Below, one piece after another: positions 1-7,105 of a DNA stretch of 10,984 bases. Below the pieces are notes generated by a model. The model saw nothing but the letters and a program-made list of their open reading frames with translations. It ran no database searches and had not been told where the DNA came from. Location: positions 1 to 10,984 of the forward strand of contig JWZX01000211.1 of the NCBI GenBank assembly GCA_001275005.1, in the 5' to 3' direction. Each line of letters begins with the position of its first letter. The first letter of the stretch is position 1. This DNA comes from Chrysochromulina tobinii. Its lineage: Eukaryota > Haptophyta > Prymnesiales > Chrysochromulinaceae. A program made the position numbers and the translations under genes.

Positions 1-2
1 CC

Positions 3-86
3 GCAGCTTCGACAGTGCATGTGACAGCTGAGTGGGCCGTTGAGATGGCATCTTCGACAGTAACAGCTGAATGGGCCGTTGAAATG
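3..86 (+). repeat. Two-unit tandem repeat (45 nt and 39 nt)
   Basis: Unit 1 (3-47) and unit 2 (48-86) align along their length. Unit 2 lacks six bases (GCATGT, present in unit 1 after CGACAGT) and has a few substitutions. Both units keep the reading frame of the ORF ending at 227. Confidence 0.75.
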
Positions 87-227
87 GCGACCCCGGAGCC
101 CAAACTCGCGGTCGCAACTGAAGGTGGTGCCGATTCCAAGCTTGAGCATGCTTCTGGTGGAGACACCAGCGCGAGCATGACCAGCACGGGTGGCCATGTT
201 TCCCGCCTCGAGACCGAGCACATATAG
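3..227 (+). CDS. 3' end of a small hypothetical ORF with an in-frame repeat
   Basis: I do not recognise this protein. The frame is open from the left edge to TAG at 225-227, so it is 5'-partial or lacks its first exon. It starts with two tandem units, 3-47 (45 nt) and 48-86 (39 nt), both multiples of three. They encode the repeated peptide TAEWAVEMA, with synonymous third-position changes (GAG/GAA) between them, which favours real coding. The rest is Ala/Thr/Ser/Gly-rich with no recognisable domain. It could be the last exon of a host gene, a leader exon of the retroelement, or chance. It overlaps the ORF at 196-366 in another frame, so at most one of the two is likely to be translated here. 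Confidence 0.3.
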   Translation, partial: AASTVHVTAEWAVEMASSTVTAEWAVEMATPEPKLAVATEGGADSKLEHASGGDTSASMTSTGGHVSRLETEHI

Positions 228-366
228 GCTGCCGCCGACAAGACAAGCAGACAAGGAGGCGGGTGGCTGCTCTATCGCCCTCACCGCCGAGACCTGTCCG
301 CTGACCGCTGTGGCTAGGCGGTCTGGAGAGAGTACTTGTGCAGTGAGTATGGGCCGCTGTGGCTAG
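196..366 (+). CDS. Small leader ORF; candidate first coding exon for Gag
   Basis: ATG at 196 follows an in-frame TGA at 178 and the frame runs 56 codons to TAG at 364-366. The protein is basic and Cys/Arg-rich with no recognised domain. Its interest is positional. The strongest 5' splice site in the leader (GTGAGT at 343-348) interrupts it exactly between codons. A pyrimidine-preceded acceptor, TTTTCCAG ending at 586, lies in the matching phase of the Gag frame, which otherwise has no ATG before 824. Joining 342 to 587 would give Gag an AUG start but would delete the first 49 codons of the annotated Gag frame. Weaker phase-compatible AGs end at 478 and 484. It may equally be an unused upstream ORF. 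Confidence 0.22.
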   Translation: MFPASRPSTYRLPPTRQADKEAGGCSIALTAETCPLTAVARRSGESTCAVSMGRCG

Positions 367-474
367 TGGTGGTCCGTTGTGAGAGAGTATCGGTGGAGTG
401 AGCGCAGACCGCTGTGGCTAGGCGGTCTGGAGAGAGTACTTGTGCAATGAGTATGGGCCGCTGTGGCTAGTGGT
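303..474 (+). repeat. Tandem duplication of a 68-bp block, 104-bp period
   Basis: 303-370 recurs at 407-474 with one difference, G343 becoming A447. The 36 bp between the copies are not repeated. Each block also has a sub-repeat, CCGCTGTGGCTAG, at its start and near its end. The single change turns GTGAGT (a consensus 5' splice site) into ATGAGT, which destroys a donor and creates an ATG that opens only an 8-codon frame. The 104-bp period is not a multiple of three, so the block is probably leader rather than coding. Confidence 0.9.
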
Positions 475-1759
475 TGAGAGAGAGAGGGTGGGTTTTGCGG
501 ACGCAACCTCTCTTCACCTGGAGACCAACGAGGGACGTTCCAGTGCTCTGGAAGCGGCCTTGCTCTCCGGCCTCGCGATTTTCCAGCGGTTCTTCGCCAA
601 CCCCGGGATCTTGGCGACCAAGCACGCTGTCTTCGCCTCGCTCACGCTGTGCCTGTGTGAATTACCGGCTTACTTGGGTAGGGCCCAGGCCGTGGAACCG
701 GGCACCGACGAGATCCCGGAGCTCCGTGAGAATTGGTTGTTCGATGCCGCTCAATGCGATCTGCTCTTCCAGGGTCGCATCTCGAAGATCGCCTGGTTCG
801 GCCCGCTCGGCTCGCTGGGGCTGATGAACCTCGAGGCTGCCGAGCCCTTCGCCGAATGCCCGGCTGACCAGTTATACGTCGTAGAGGCGGTGCTCGAGCA
901 GATCATCCCATTCGTGAAAGCCACGATGATCGCGGCGGGTTGGGCGGCAGAGTCGAAGGGTGGCTTCACCTTGGTTGCCCTCTTCGAAAAGCAGCTAGCG
1001 CACGTCAAATGGATTCGCAAGCAGGGCGAGCTCGAGATTGGCGCTCTCCTGCCGCACGCGCAGCAAAACTTCGTCGAGGCGCTGCTGGCGTGCGATGCGA
1101 CGCATGCGCGCATGCTGGCACACCCCGAACCCGCCGAGGCCAAGCTCGGCTGGCACCTGGCTTTTGACGGGCCCTACGACAGGGCGATCAAGGAAAAGAA
1201 GACCGGCGTGACGCCCTTCATCAATATACGGCGCGCCTTCCCGGGCCTCTTGCCCCCGTCCGCGCCTCGCTCGGTCGCCGGCGTGGTCCTCCCCGAGCCC
1301 GTCGTTGCCGCCAAGGTCAAGGTCGGCAAGGGTAAAGGTAAGGGCGGTGGAGGAGGAGGCGGAGGCGGAAAAGGTGGCAAGGGCGAAGGGAAGGGCGAAG
1401 ACGATGATGATGACAAGGTCGCCTTGAAGCCGGGCTCCCTGAAAGGGGTTGTCTCGTGGCCGGACCCGACCCACATGCGGTTGGGCCATACGCTCTACGA
1501 CACTGCCGCGATCGCAAGCCACTACTCCCTCGACGCGGACCATTGCTTCCCCGTTCTCTTGTCGATGAAACAGGGTAACGACAAGCATGCTCTGTGTGCG
1601 CACTGGGGAAAGCCCGGGCACACGTCGGGGACGTCGGAGAAGCACGCGCGCCCCAAGAACTTCGACCTCCGGTACGTCGATAAGCATCTGGCGACGCGTA
1701 TGGATAAGACCGAGCAGGATGACACGAAGGGGGGCAAGAAGCGGAAGAAGCCTGGGTGA
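440..1759 (+). CDS. Gag-like structural protein of the retroelement (ORF1)
   Basis: The frame is open from 422, after TAG at 419, to TGA at 1757-1759. The position before a Pol frame, a linker of Lys/Gly then poly-Asp (about 1317-1420), a C-terminal Cys/His cluster and the basic tail KKRKKP point to a nucleic-acid-binding Gag. The cluster is C (1544), C (1595), H (1619) and H (1643), spaced 16-7-7. It includes the knuckle-like CAHWGKPGH but is not a canonical CX2CX4HX4C. The N-terminal two thirds is alpha-helical in character and not recognised by motif. Start: 440 is a TTG; no ATG occurs in frame before 824, which would discard 128 residues. The true N-terminus therefore probably comes from an upstream exon or a non-AUG start. 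The stop UGA sits inside GGTGAGA, and the frame continues open into Pol. Confidence 0.75.
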   Translation: MCNEYGPLWLVVERERVGFADATSLHLETNEGRSSALEAALLSGLAIFQRFFANPGILATKHAVFASLTLCLCELPAYLGRAQAVEPGTDEIPELRENWLFDAAQCDLLFQGRISKIAWFGPLGSLGLMNLEAAEPFAECPADQLYVVEAVLEQIIPFVKATMIAAGWAAESKGGFTLVALFEKQLAHVKWIRKQGELEIGALLPHAQQNFVEALLACDATHARMLAHPEPAEAKLGWHLAFDGPYDRAIKEKKTGVTPFINIRRAFPGLLPPSAPRSVAGVVLPEPVVAAKVKVGKGKGKGGGGGGGGGKGGKGEGKGEDDDDDKVALKPGSLKGVVSWPDPTHMRLGHTLYDTAAIASHYSLDADHCFPVLLSMKQGNDKHALCAHWGKPGHTSGTSEKHARPKNFDLRYVDKHLATRMDKTEQDDTKGGKKRKKPG

Positions 1760-1760
1760 G
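1755..1760 (+). promoter_or_regulatory. Gag stop codon nested in a 5' splice-site consensus / single UGA barrier to Pol
   Basis: The bases are G|GTGAG, with UGA at 1757-1759. Gag and Pol share one frame from 422 to 7012, and this UGA is its only stop. Two ways past it fit the sequence: read-through of UGA, or splicing from 1756. Phase-compatible acceptors include AG ending at 1983 (TCGGCTAG) and at 2370 (GTGTGTCCAG). Neither has a strong pyrimidine tract, so acceptor choice is uncertain. Confidence 0.4.
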
Positions 1761-1873
1761 ATGGCGCCAGCTGCGTCGGCGACGGACGTCTGGATCTCGG
1801 CCGAGGATCTGGATGTCTGTCGCAGGTGCAGCTGGTCGACGACGGCGCGGTTTTATCTCTCTGGTGTACCTTC

Positions 1874-4800
1874 ATGGTATGGCTCGGCGTCTGGATCCGG
1901 ATGAAGGCTCATGAAGGGGCCACGACACGTCGAGCTCTCCCTCCTTTGGAAGGCTCAATCTGCTATAACGAGCCGTCGGCTAGGCTGGCCGACGGCGCTG
2001 CGATCCGCGTGGATCGTGCACTGACTGTGACCTTGACATCGATGACATCGATGACTGTGATGCGACGGGCGCCGCCGGCTGCGATCCGCGTGGATCCAGC
2101 TGGCGGTGGCACCCGGGTGACGTCGATGACTGTGCAGCTGCGAGGGGCGCCGCCGGCTGCGATCCGCGTGGAGGCAGCTGGCGGCGACACCCGGGCTGCG
2201 ATCCGCGTGGATCGCGCACTCGCAGCGCAGTCGCCGGTTCCCCTTCGGTCTGTGAGCGCTGCGCTCGCCGGCTCGAGCTCGCTGCTCGCCGGCTCACCAT
2301 CTCGGCCCCGTGACTCGCGCATGACGCGCACCCGCGGAGGTGGTGAACCCGAAGAGGATGGTGTGTCCAGGCCTGCCCTGCACTCGAGCGTCCGCGTGGA
2401 CCGGCGACTTCTGTCGTCGCCTGCGCTCTCGGCGACGCGTGCCCGAGAAGCGCAGGGCTCGGCGAGCGTCCTGCCTCTGTCGCCTTCTCATACTCTGTCG
2501 CGCCATGGATACATGGGCACGGAAGAGGGGCGTAGCGAGGCAGCGTCTCGGCCTCTTTCCACTCACGACGTTACCACTGATTCTGCCCCTGCTGACACAG
2601 CGTTCGCGCGCTCCTGGTGCCGTTCTACCGAGGCGAGGGCGTGCTTCGACAGTTTCGCTTGGCCTCTGCGCTCACGCGCGGAAGTGTGCCGCCTGCTTGC
2701 CTCGCGCGTGCTGACACCCACGTGGCTGCTCCTGGGAGAGTTCAGTGGCGCCTTCTCTCGCGTCTGCGAGACGCAGCGGGGTGTGGTCGTCCTCTCGGTC
2801 GACTTGCGCGAGCCCGAGCGAGAAGGGCTCCACTTCTGCGGCTCTTTCCACGAGATTTTCGACCTCGCTGCGTGGGACTTCGTGGCGGCATGGCCAAGCT
2901 GCACCCACACGGCCTACAGCAACGGTGACCTGCGCGTGGCCAAGGCGCTCGACGGGCGGGCGTTCTGGGGGCACGTGGGCGTGCTCTATGTGCTCCTCGC
3001 CGGCGAGGCGAAGGGACGCCTGGTCGAGCAGCCCGACTCAGATTTCCACCGCCTTTTCGCGACGCCGCGGGTACGCGTGCGGACCGAGCATTATGGGGAT
3101 GCCCATGCCAAAACCATAAACCTCTATCTCGTCGGCGTCAGCCTGCCCGGACTCGCTGCTGAACATCGCACGGTGCCGCTCGCCGATCACGTGCGCCGCC
3201 CGGCTCACTGGGAATTTGCCGACGCCGAGGCGCGCGACCGCTTTCGCAGCTCTTGGGAGCATTTCCCTCTGTTCATGAACGCCCTCGTGTTCTGCCTCTC
3301 GCTGTGCGAGGCGCCGCCTCCACCGACGCCGTTCGAGGAGGGCTTGGAGGCTCTGGCGTGTGCCTGGCACGATGCGGGCTGGCCGGTGCCGGCGGGCTAC
3401 GACGCCTGCAGAGATGGCCTCCCCACCGACGCGGCCGCCCGAGAGTATCAAGCCGTGCGTGGACCGGGTGACAATCGTCGTCCCCCCAGAGTGATCCCGT
3501 TCGCCAGGAGGAGCGACCTAGCTTCGGACGGGCACACGCTGATCGCTCTGCCGCCGAGGGCCGAGGCTGGCGTCGCGGATCTGCGCCGACTCGCGTCGGC
3601 GCAGGTGGTCACGCTCGCCGAGCTTACGGCGAGCGGGGTGGCTCTCTTCTTTGTGACCTATCTACTGCAGCCCCTCGTGTTCGCGCATGTCAACGGCTTC
3701 CAGGTGCTGGGGGCGGAGCTCCCTATCACCAGCGGTCGCGCGACGCCTATGCGCCTGCTAGAGCAGTGGGCCGAGCTGGCGTTTTCGGCAGATGCCACTG
3801 CCACCACCTTCATGATTGGCCGCTACAGTCAGGACGGGCCTCGGCTGGGAGTGTGCTTGCTGCCCTTCGCGCCCGCTGCTTCGATGATCGTGCGCAATGT
3901 CGCCCAGCGGCGCCGGCGCCTTGGCCTGGGAGCGACCTTTCTTTGGTGCACCCTCGCCAGTTTGGCCGGGACTCTACTGGCTGACCCAGTGGCGCGTGCC
4001 TTTGCCAGTGTCGAGGCAGCGGCTGGGCCGGTCACGCACATGCCTGATCTGATGCATGAGGGCGAGCTGCTCCACCCAGTCTTCCGAGTGGGCGCCACCC
4101 CGAGCGCGAGCATGGTCGGGATGCGCCCGATCTCGTACGACCCGGGGTCAGTGGGTCACGCGCTCCGCCGAGATGCCGCCCACCAGCTGCTACTTCGCCG
4201 CGAGCTCGAGGTCGGCGCGGGAGCCGACGACCCGCTGCTCAAAGGGTGGGCCGAGCGCATTCGGCCGCCGCCGCAGGAGCTGCTTGACTTGGTGCGAGTG
4301 CAACTGCCAGACATGCTCGCGCCTGATCTGCTTAGCCTGCCGTACACCCCGATCTACGTGCCGCCCGAGACGCCGTACTTACCGCGCATGCCCGCCCAGC
4401 TGCCAGCGGTGACGCCCTTCTGTGTACGCTCTGCGATGGAGCTGCTTGAAGACGCGGCGCGCCACAGTGTCCACTCGTGGCTCTCGCGCGCGCTCGATCA
4501 GCTCCGCTGCATCGAGGAACACCCGCGAGAGCACACTGGCTGCGAGCTCCTGCGACCGCCGCCGCTTGTGCTTGGTCAGGAAGCCATGCTACCGTGGGCA
4601 CGAGGGCGAGTGTGGGACCTCACGTTCGAGCGAGCCAGCTGCGCCGTGCCGCTAGACATGACGCTGCCGCTGGATTCGAACTTCGACCTGTCCCGCCTGC
4701 GCGAGCGGCTTCACGGCTACCCCGACCAGAATCTGATCTCGAACCTTTTGGAGGGTATCCGCTTCGAGGCCGACGTCGAGCTCCAGACGGTATTGGTGCC

Positions 4801-7012
4801 CCACCTCATCTCGTTGCCCATGGGCTTCGCTTCGGTACGGAATGAACTGTACCGTCTCCAGACGCTGGGATGGTACAGGTTCTTCGACGGGCTGCCGTTC
4901 TGGCCGATCTACATCAACGGCCAGGGAGCGACGTCGCGCAAGATGGAGGACCGCTACCGGCGGACCACGGAGTGCGGAGGGCCGCGGCGCCCGACATTTG
5001 ACGGCAGCGGGCTGCGCGCGCTCTCGCTCAACGAGGCCTCGAGGGTCCGGCACATGCCGATCTGGTACCAGCTTCGATTCGACCCGCCGTGGCAGAAATA
5101 CCTTCAAGAACGGGCGCTCGACGTACCTCTCGAGTGGGGTATGCCTTCGCAACGTCCGCCGGAGCTCAAGCCGACGCTCAAAGGGGTCATGCGAGACCTC
5201 TCTATCCTGCTGGCGGCGGCGCGCCACCTCGACGAGCCCCTTTACGTCTTCGGCGACGACGCCAAGGACTATTTTAACCAGCTCGCGATAGCTTCGGAGG
5301 ACTGGTGGAAACTGGGCGTCGTCTTCCTTCACGCAGAGGAAGTCGGAGCGCCGCGCTCGGCGCATGAGCGGCTCTTCTTCGTCTCCGAGCGGCGCCTGGG
5401 CTTCGGCGCACGCCCGTCGTCGAACATTGCGCAGCGGTTCAGCGAAGCGCTCCTGCACTTCCTGCGGCAAGACATGGACGCCGCCGAGGCGGGTGTACCT
5501 GTCGACGTGCGACCATCCGCCGCGTACTGGCGCGCCGCTCGCGCCTCGATCCACCGACAGGAGCCAGCAGAGCACCTAGCCCAATCTCGCCTCTACATCG
5601 CGCACATGTACACCGATGACCCCATCTTTGCAGTCGTCGGGGTGCAGCGAGCGATACGGCTGCTCAAAGCCTGGATGCGCCTGGTCACCGAGCTGCGTAT
5701 GATCATGGCCATCGAGGAGAAGCGACATTTAGGCACGTGGGTGCCCTGGCTGGGCGTTCTCCTGCTCGCCGGTTTGGGCATGGTGCTCATACCCAAAGCC
5801 AAACTACTACGCACCGTGGAGCGGGTCGACGAGCTGCTCACGAACGGCATGCCCTTCCAGGACTATCGCTCGCTCGTCGGCCTGCTTGAGCACCTGCGGT
5901 GCATCTACGGTGCTCAGCGATCGGCCATGTACGGCCTCTATGCCCCGCACGGCTCCCTCCGTGTGCGCCTCGAAGGACCAGCCGCGCTTATCCGCCCGAA
6001 CGGGTTCCAAACCGAGCAGCTCCAGCGGCACCGCAAGCTGCTCATGAGTACGGGAGGCGCGCCGGTGACGGCGGCCCTGCGACGTGGCGACGGTGCGGCG
6101 GCTCCGCCCTTTGCGGTCAAATTCGTGGTATCTGCCGACGCGGCCACCGACAGCGCACCGCCAGGCATCGGCGGTTTCTGCCACGGGCTCTATTGGTATG
6201 CCCCGATCCAGGAAGAGTGGCTACTGTACCTGCACATCACTGTGCTCGAGCTGCTCGCCACGGGGCTGGGCGCCATCATCCTAGCGCCGTACCTACGGCA
6301 CGCCCAACGCATCCGCTTGCAAAGTGACGCGCTAGCGACCCCTTTTGTGCTATCTCGCCATGGAGCGCACAGCGCAATGCTCATGCTGGCTCACCACCGG
6401 CTGCTGCAGGACGACCGCTATGCCGCCGTAGCGGCGAACGCCGACATCCAGCACCTCGACGGCGACAGTAACGCCTTCAGCGACAGCGTGTCGCGAGGGC
6501 TCTGGCAACGCTTTCTTCTGCTCTGCCGCGCCGCGAACATACAGCCAGTGCGAGTGCAAGTGCCGCAGCATGCCCTGGAGCTCCTGCGCGGGGTGGCGGA
6601 TGAGGCGCGCCTCGCCGGCGTGCAAATACGACGATCGCAGTACGTGCGCCCGAGCCCAGTATTGCCACCGGCGATGCTCATGCTCGGCCGCCGCTCGACA
6701 GCCTGCGAAGAAGCCGATGCCGTAGCGAAGATCAGCCCTCGCCTGGCGGCGGCGCTGCGCGCGGCGGTAGTGGCACAGCCCGAGCGCACAACGCACGGTA
6801 CGCCGGCGGCGCGAGCCATCTCTGCGCGGCTGGCCAGCCGTCTCCGCGGGGAAGTGGCGGCAGAGCCGCCCAAGCAATCGACGCCGAACATGCCATCGAT
6901 GGCCGCGCCCAAAGCCGCCCAGGTGCGCCCCGCGTGCACCGACCGAACGGGTCGTCGCCCCTCGCCCGCTAGCCGCAAGGCAAGGGAAGCTCTCGCTCAC
7001 CACCATAGGTAA
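1874..7012 (+). CDS. Pol polyprotein: methyltransferase-like, reverse transcriptase, RNase H (ORF2)
   Basis: The frame is open from 1760; 1874 is its first ATG (another is at 1901) and TAA is at 7010-7012, about 1,712 residues. Order: low-complexity part with an AIRVD repeat (about 1990-2330); cytosine-methyltransferase-like domain (2723-3160); about 1.5 kb not recognised; reverse transcriptase (about 4718-5960) with fingers starting YPDQNLISNLLEG, motif A FGDDAKDYFNQ (5246-5278), motif B GFGARPSSN (from 5399) and motif C YTDD (5609-5620); RNase H (about 6110-6580) with acidic residues at 6137, 6248, 6326 and 6482; then an Ala/Arg-rich tail. All reverse-transcriptase and RNase H catalytic acids are present, so both are probably active. 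The product would copy element RNA into DNA. It shares its frame with Gag and is followed by the recombinase in a different frame. The stop lies in AGGTAAGC, a strong splice donor. Confidence 0.9.
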   Translation: MVWLGVWIRMKAHEGATTRRALPPLEGSICYNEPSARLADGAAIRVDRALTVTLTSMTSMTVMRRAPPAAIRVDPAGGGTRVTSMTVQLRGAPPAAIRVEAAGGDTRAAIRVDRALAAQSPVPLRSVSAALAGSSSLLAGSPSRPRDSRMTRTRGGGEPEEDGVSRPALHSSVRVDRRLLSSPALSATRAREAQGSASVLPLSPSHTLSRHGYMGTEEGRSEAASRPLSTHDVTTDSAPADTAFARSWCRSTEARACFDSFAWPLRSRAEVCRLLASRVLTPTWLLLGEFSGAFSRVCETQRGVVVLSVDLREPEREGLHFCGSFHEIFDLAAWDFVAAWPSCTHTAYSNGDLRVAKALDGRAFWGHVGVLYVLLAGEAKGRLVEQPDSDFHRLFATPRVRVRTEHYGDAHAKTINLYLVGVSLPGLAAEHRTVPLADHVRRPAHWEFADAEARDRFRSSWEHFPLFMNALVFCLSLCEAPPPPTPFEEGLEALACAWHDAGWPVPAGYDACRDGLPTDAAAREYQAVRGPGDNRRPPRVIPFARRSDLASDGHTLIALPPRAEAGVADLRRLASAQVVTLAELTASGVALFFVTYLLQPLVFAHVNGFQVLGAELPITSGRATPMRLLEQWAELAFSADATATTFMIGRYSQDGPRLGVCLLPFAPAASMIVRNVAQRRRRLGLGATFLWCTLASLAGTLLADPVARAFASVEAAAGPVTHMPDLMHEGELLHPVFRVGATPSASMVGMRPISYDPGSVGHALRRDAAHQLLLRRELEVGAGADDPLLKGWAERIRPPPQELLDLVRVQLPDMLAPDLLSLPYTPIYVPPETPYLPRMPAQLPAVTPFCVRSAMELLEDAARHSVHSWLSRALDQLRCIEEHPREHTGCELLRPPPLVLGQEAMLPWARGRVWDLTFERASCAVPLDMTLPLDSNFDLSRLRERLHGYPDQNLISNLLEGIRFEADVELQTVLVPHLISLPMGFASVRNELYRLQTLGWYRFFDGLPFWPIYINGQGATSRKMEDRYRRTTECGGPRRPTFDGSGLRALSLNEASRVRHMPIWYQLRFDPPWQKYLQERALDVPLEWGMPSQRPPELKPTLKGVMRDLSILLAAARHLDEPLYVFGDDAKDYFNQLAIASEDWWKLGVVFLHAEEVGAPRSAHERLFFVSERRLGFGARPSSNIAQRFSEALLHFLRQDMDAAEAGVPVDVRPSAAYWRAARASIHRQEPAEHLAQSRLYIAHMYTDDPIFAVVGVQRAIRLLKAWMRLVTELRMIMAIEEKRHLGTWVPWLGVLLLAGLGMVLIPKAKLLRTVERVDELLTNGMPFQDYRSLVGLLEHLRCIYGAQRSAMYGLYAPHGSLRVRLEGPAALIRPNGFQTEQLQRHRKLLMSTGGAPVTAALRRGDGAAAPPFAVKFVVSADAATDSAPPGIGGFCHGLYWYAPIQEEWLLYLHITVLELLATGLGAIILAPYLRHAQRIRLQSDALATPFVLSRHGAHSAMLMLAHHRLLQDDRYAAVAANADIQHLDGDSNAFSDSVSRGLWQRFLLLCRAANIQPVRVQVPQHALELLRGVADEARLAGVQIRRSQYVRPSPVLPPAMLMLGRRSTACEEADAVAKISPRLAAALRAAVVAQPERTTHGTPAARAISARLASRLRGEVAAEPPKQSTPNMPSMAAPKAAQVRPACTDRTGRRPSPASRKAREALAHHHR
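1998..2212 (+). repeat. In-frame 39-bp-derived minisatellite (AIRVD repeat)
   Basis: The core CTGCGATCCGCGTGGA occurs at 1998, 2079, 2157 and 2196, at distances 81, 78 and 39, all multiples of three and near multiples of 39. Flanking pieces recur too: TCGATGACTGTG at about 2049 and 2124, and CAGCTGGCGG at about 2098 and 2175. It encodes AIRVD or AIRVE each time and keeps the Pol frame. It lies just after the Gag UGA, between Gag and the first recognisable Pol domain. Confidence 0.8.
2723..3160 (+). other. Cytosine-C5-methyltransferase-like domain inside Pol
   Basis: Motifs seen in order: a motif I-like SAM loop LGEFSGAF (2732-2755); motif II acidic strand VLSVDLRE (about 2791-2813); GSFHEIF (motif III region, about 2841-2860); motif IV WPSCTH (2891-2908) with the catalytic-type Cys at 2900; motif VI-like VEQPDS (3023-3040); and YGDAHAK then NLYLVG (3092-3136). 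The order and spacing match the compact phage/bacterial C5-cytosine methyltransferase-like family, where these read PPCT, ENP and YGHGE.K..CLWLKG. Odd points: motif IV is PSC rather than PPC, motif VI has EQ rather than EN, and no separate target-recognition domain is evident. It may be a divergent active enzyme or a binding relic. Confidence 0.7.
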
Positions 7013-7105
7013 GCTGCGCCTCCTTGCTCTCCCCCGACCGGTCACCGCGGCGCCTTCGCCGGCTCGCGACGCGCTAAGAGCCGCCGCGGGCACGCAAGCG
7101 CACAG
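7009..7105 (+). other. Predicted 97-nt spliceosomal intron joining Pol to the recombinase
   Basis: The donor is CATAG|GTAAGC (GT at 7009-7010). A pyrimidine-rich stretch follows (about 7020-7035). A branch-like GCTAAG lies at 7073-7078 and the acceptor GCGCACAG ends at 7105, 28 nt after the branch A. Removal deletes the Pol TAA and shifts into the recombinase frame with codon AG+G. AG at 7078 is also phase-compatible (70-nt intron). The recombinase frame is open from 6771 but has no ATG before about 7371, after its N-terminal domain has begun, so some joining event is needed. A +1 frameshift in the overlap 6771-7009 is the alternative. Confidence 0.5.

Noticed and set aside
995-1687. 230-codon minus-strand ORF across Gag
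   Set aside because: It mirrors the Gag coding strand, including the Gly/Lys linker, and has no supporting motif.
2723-3160. Adenine (Dam-like) methyltransferase of the usual DIRS kind
   Set aside because: There is no DPPY-type motif. The PSCT motif, with Cys, points to the cytosine type, and the position is before rather than after RNase H.
4652-5575. 307-codon minus-strand ORF
   Set aside because: It is antisense to the reverse transcriptase fingers and palm, Arg/Val/Glu-rich and without recognisable motifs; a shadow.
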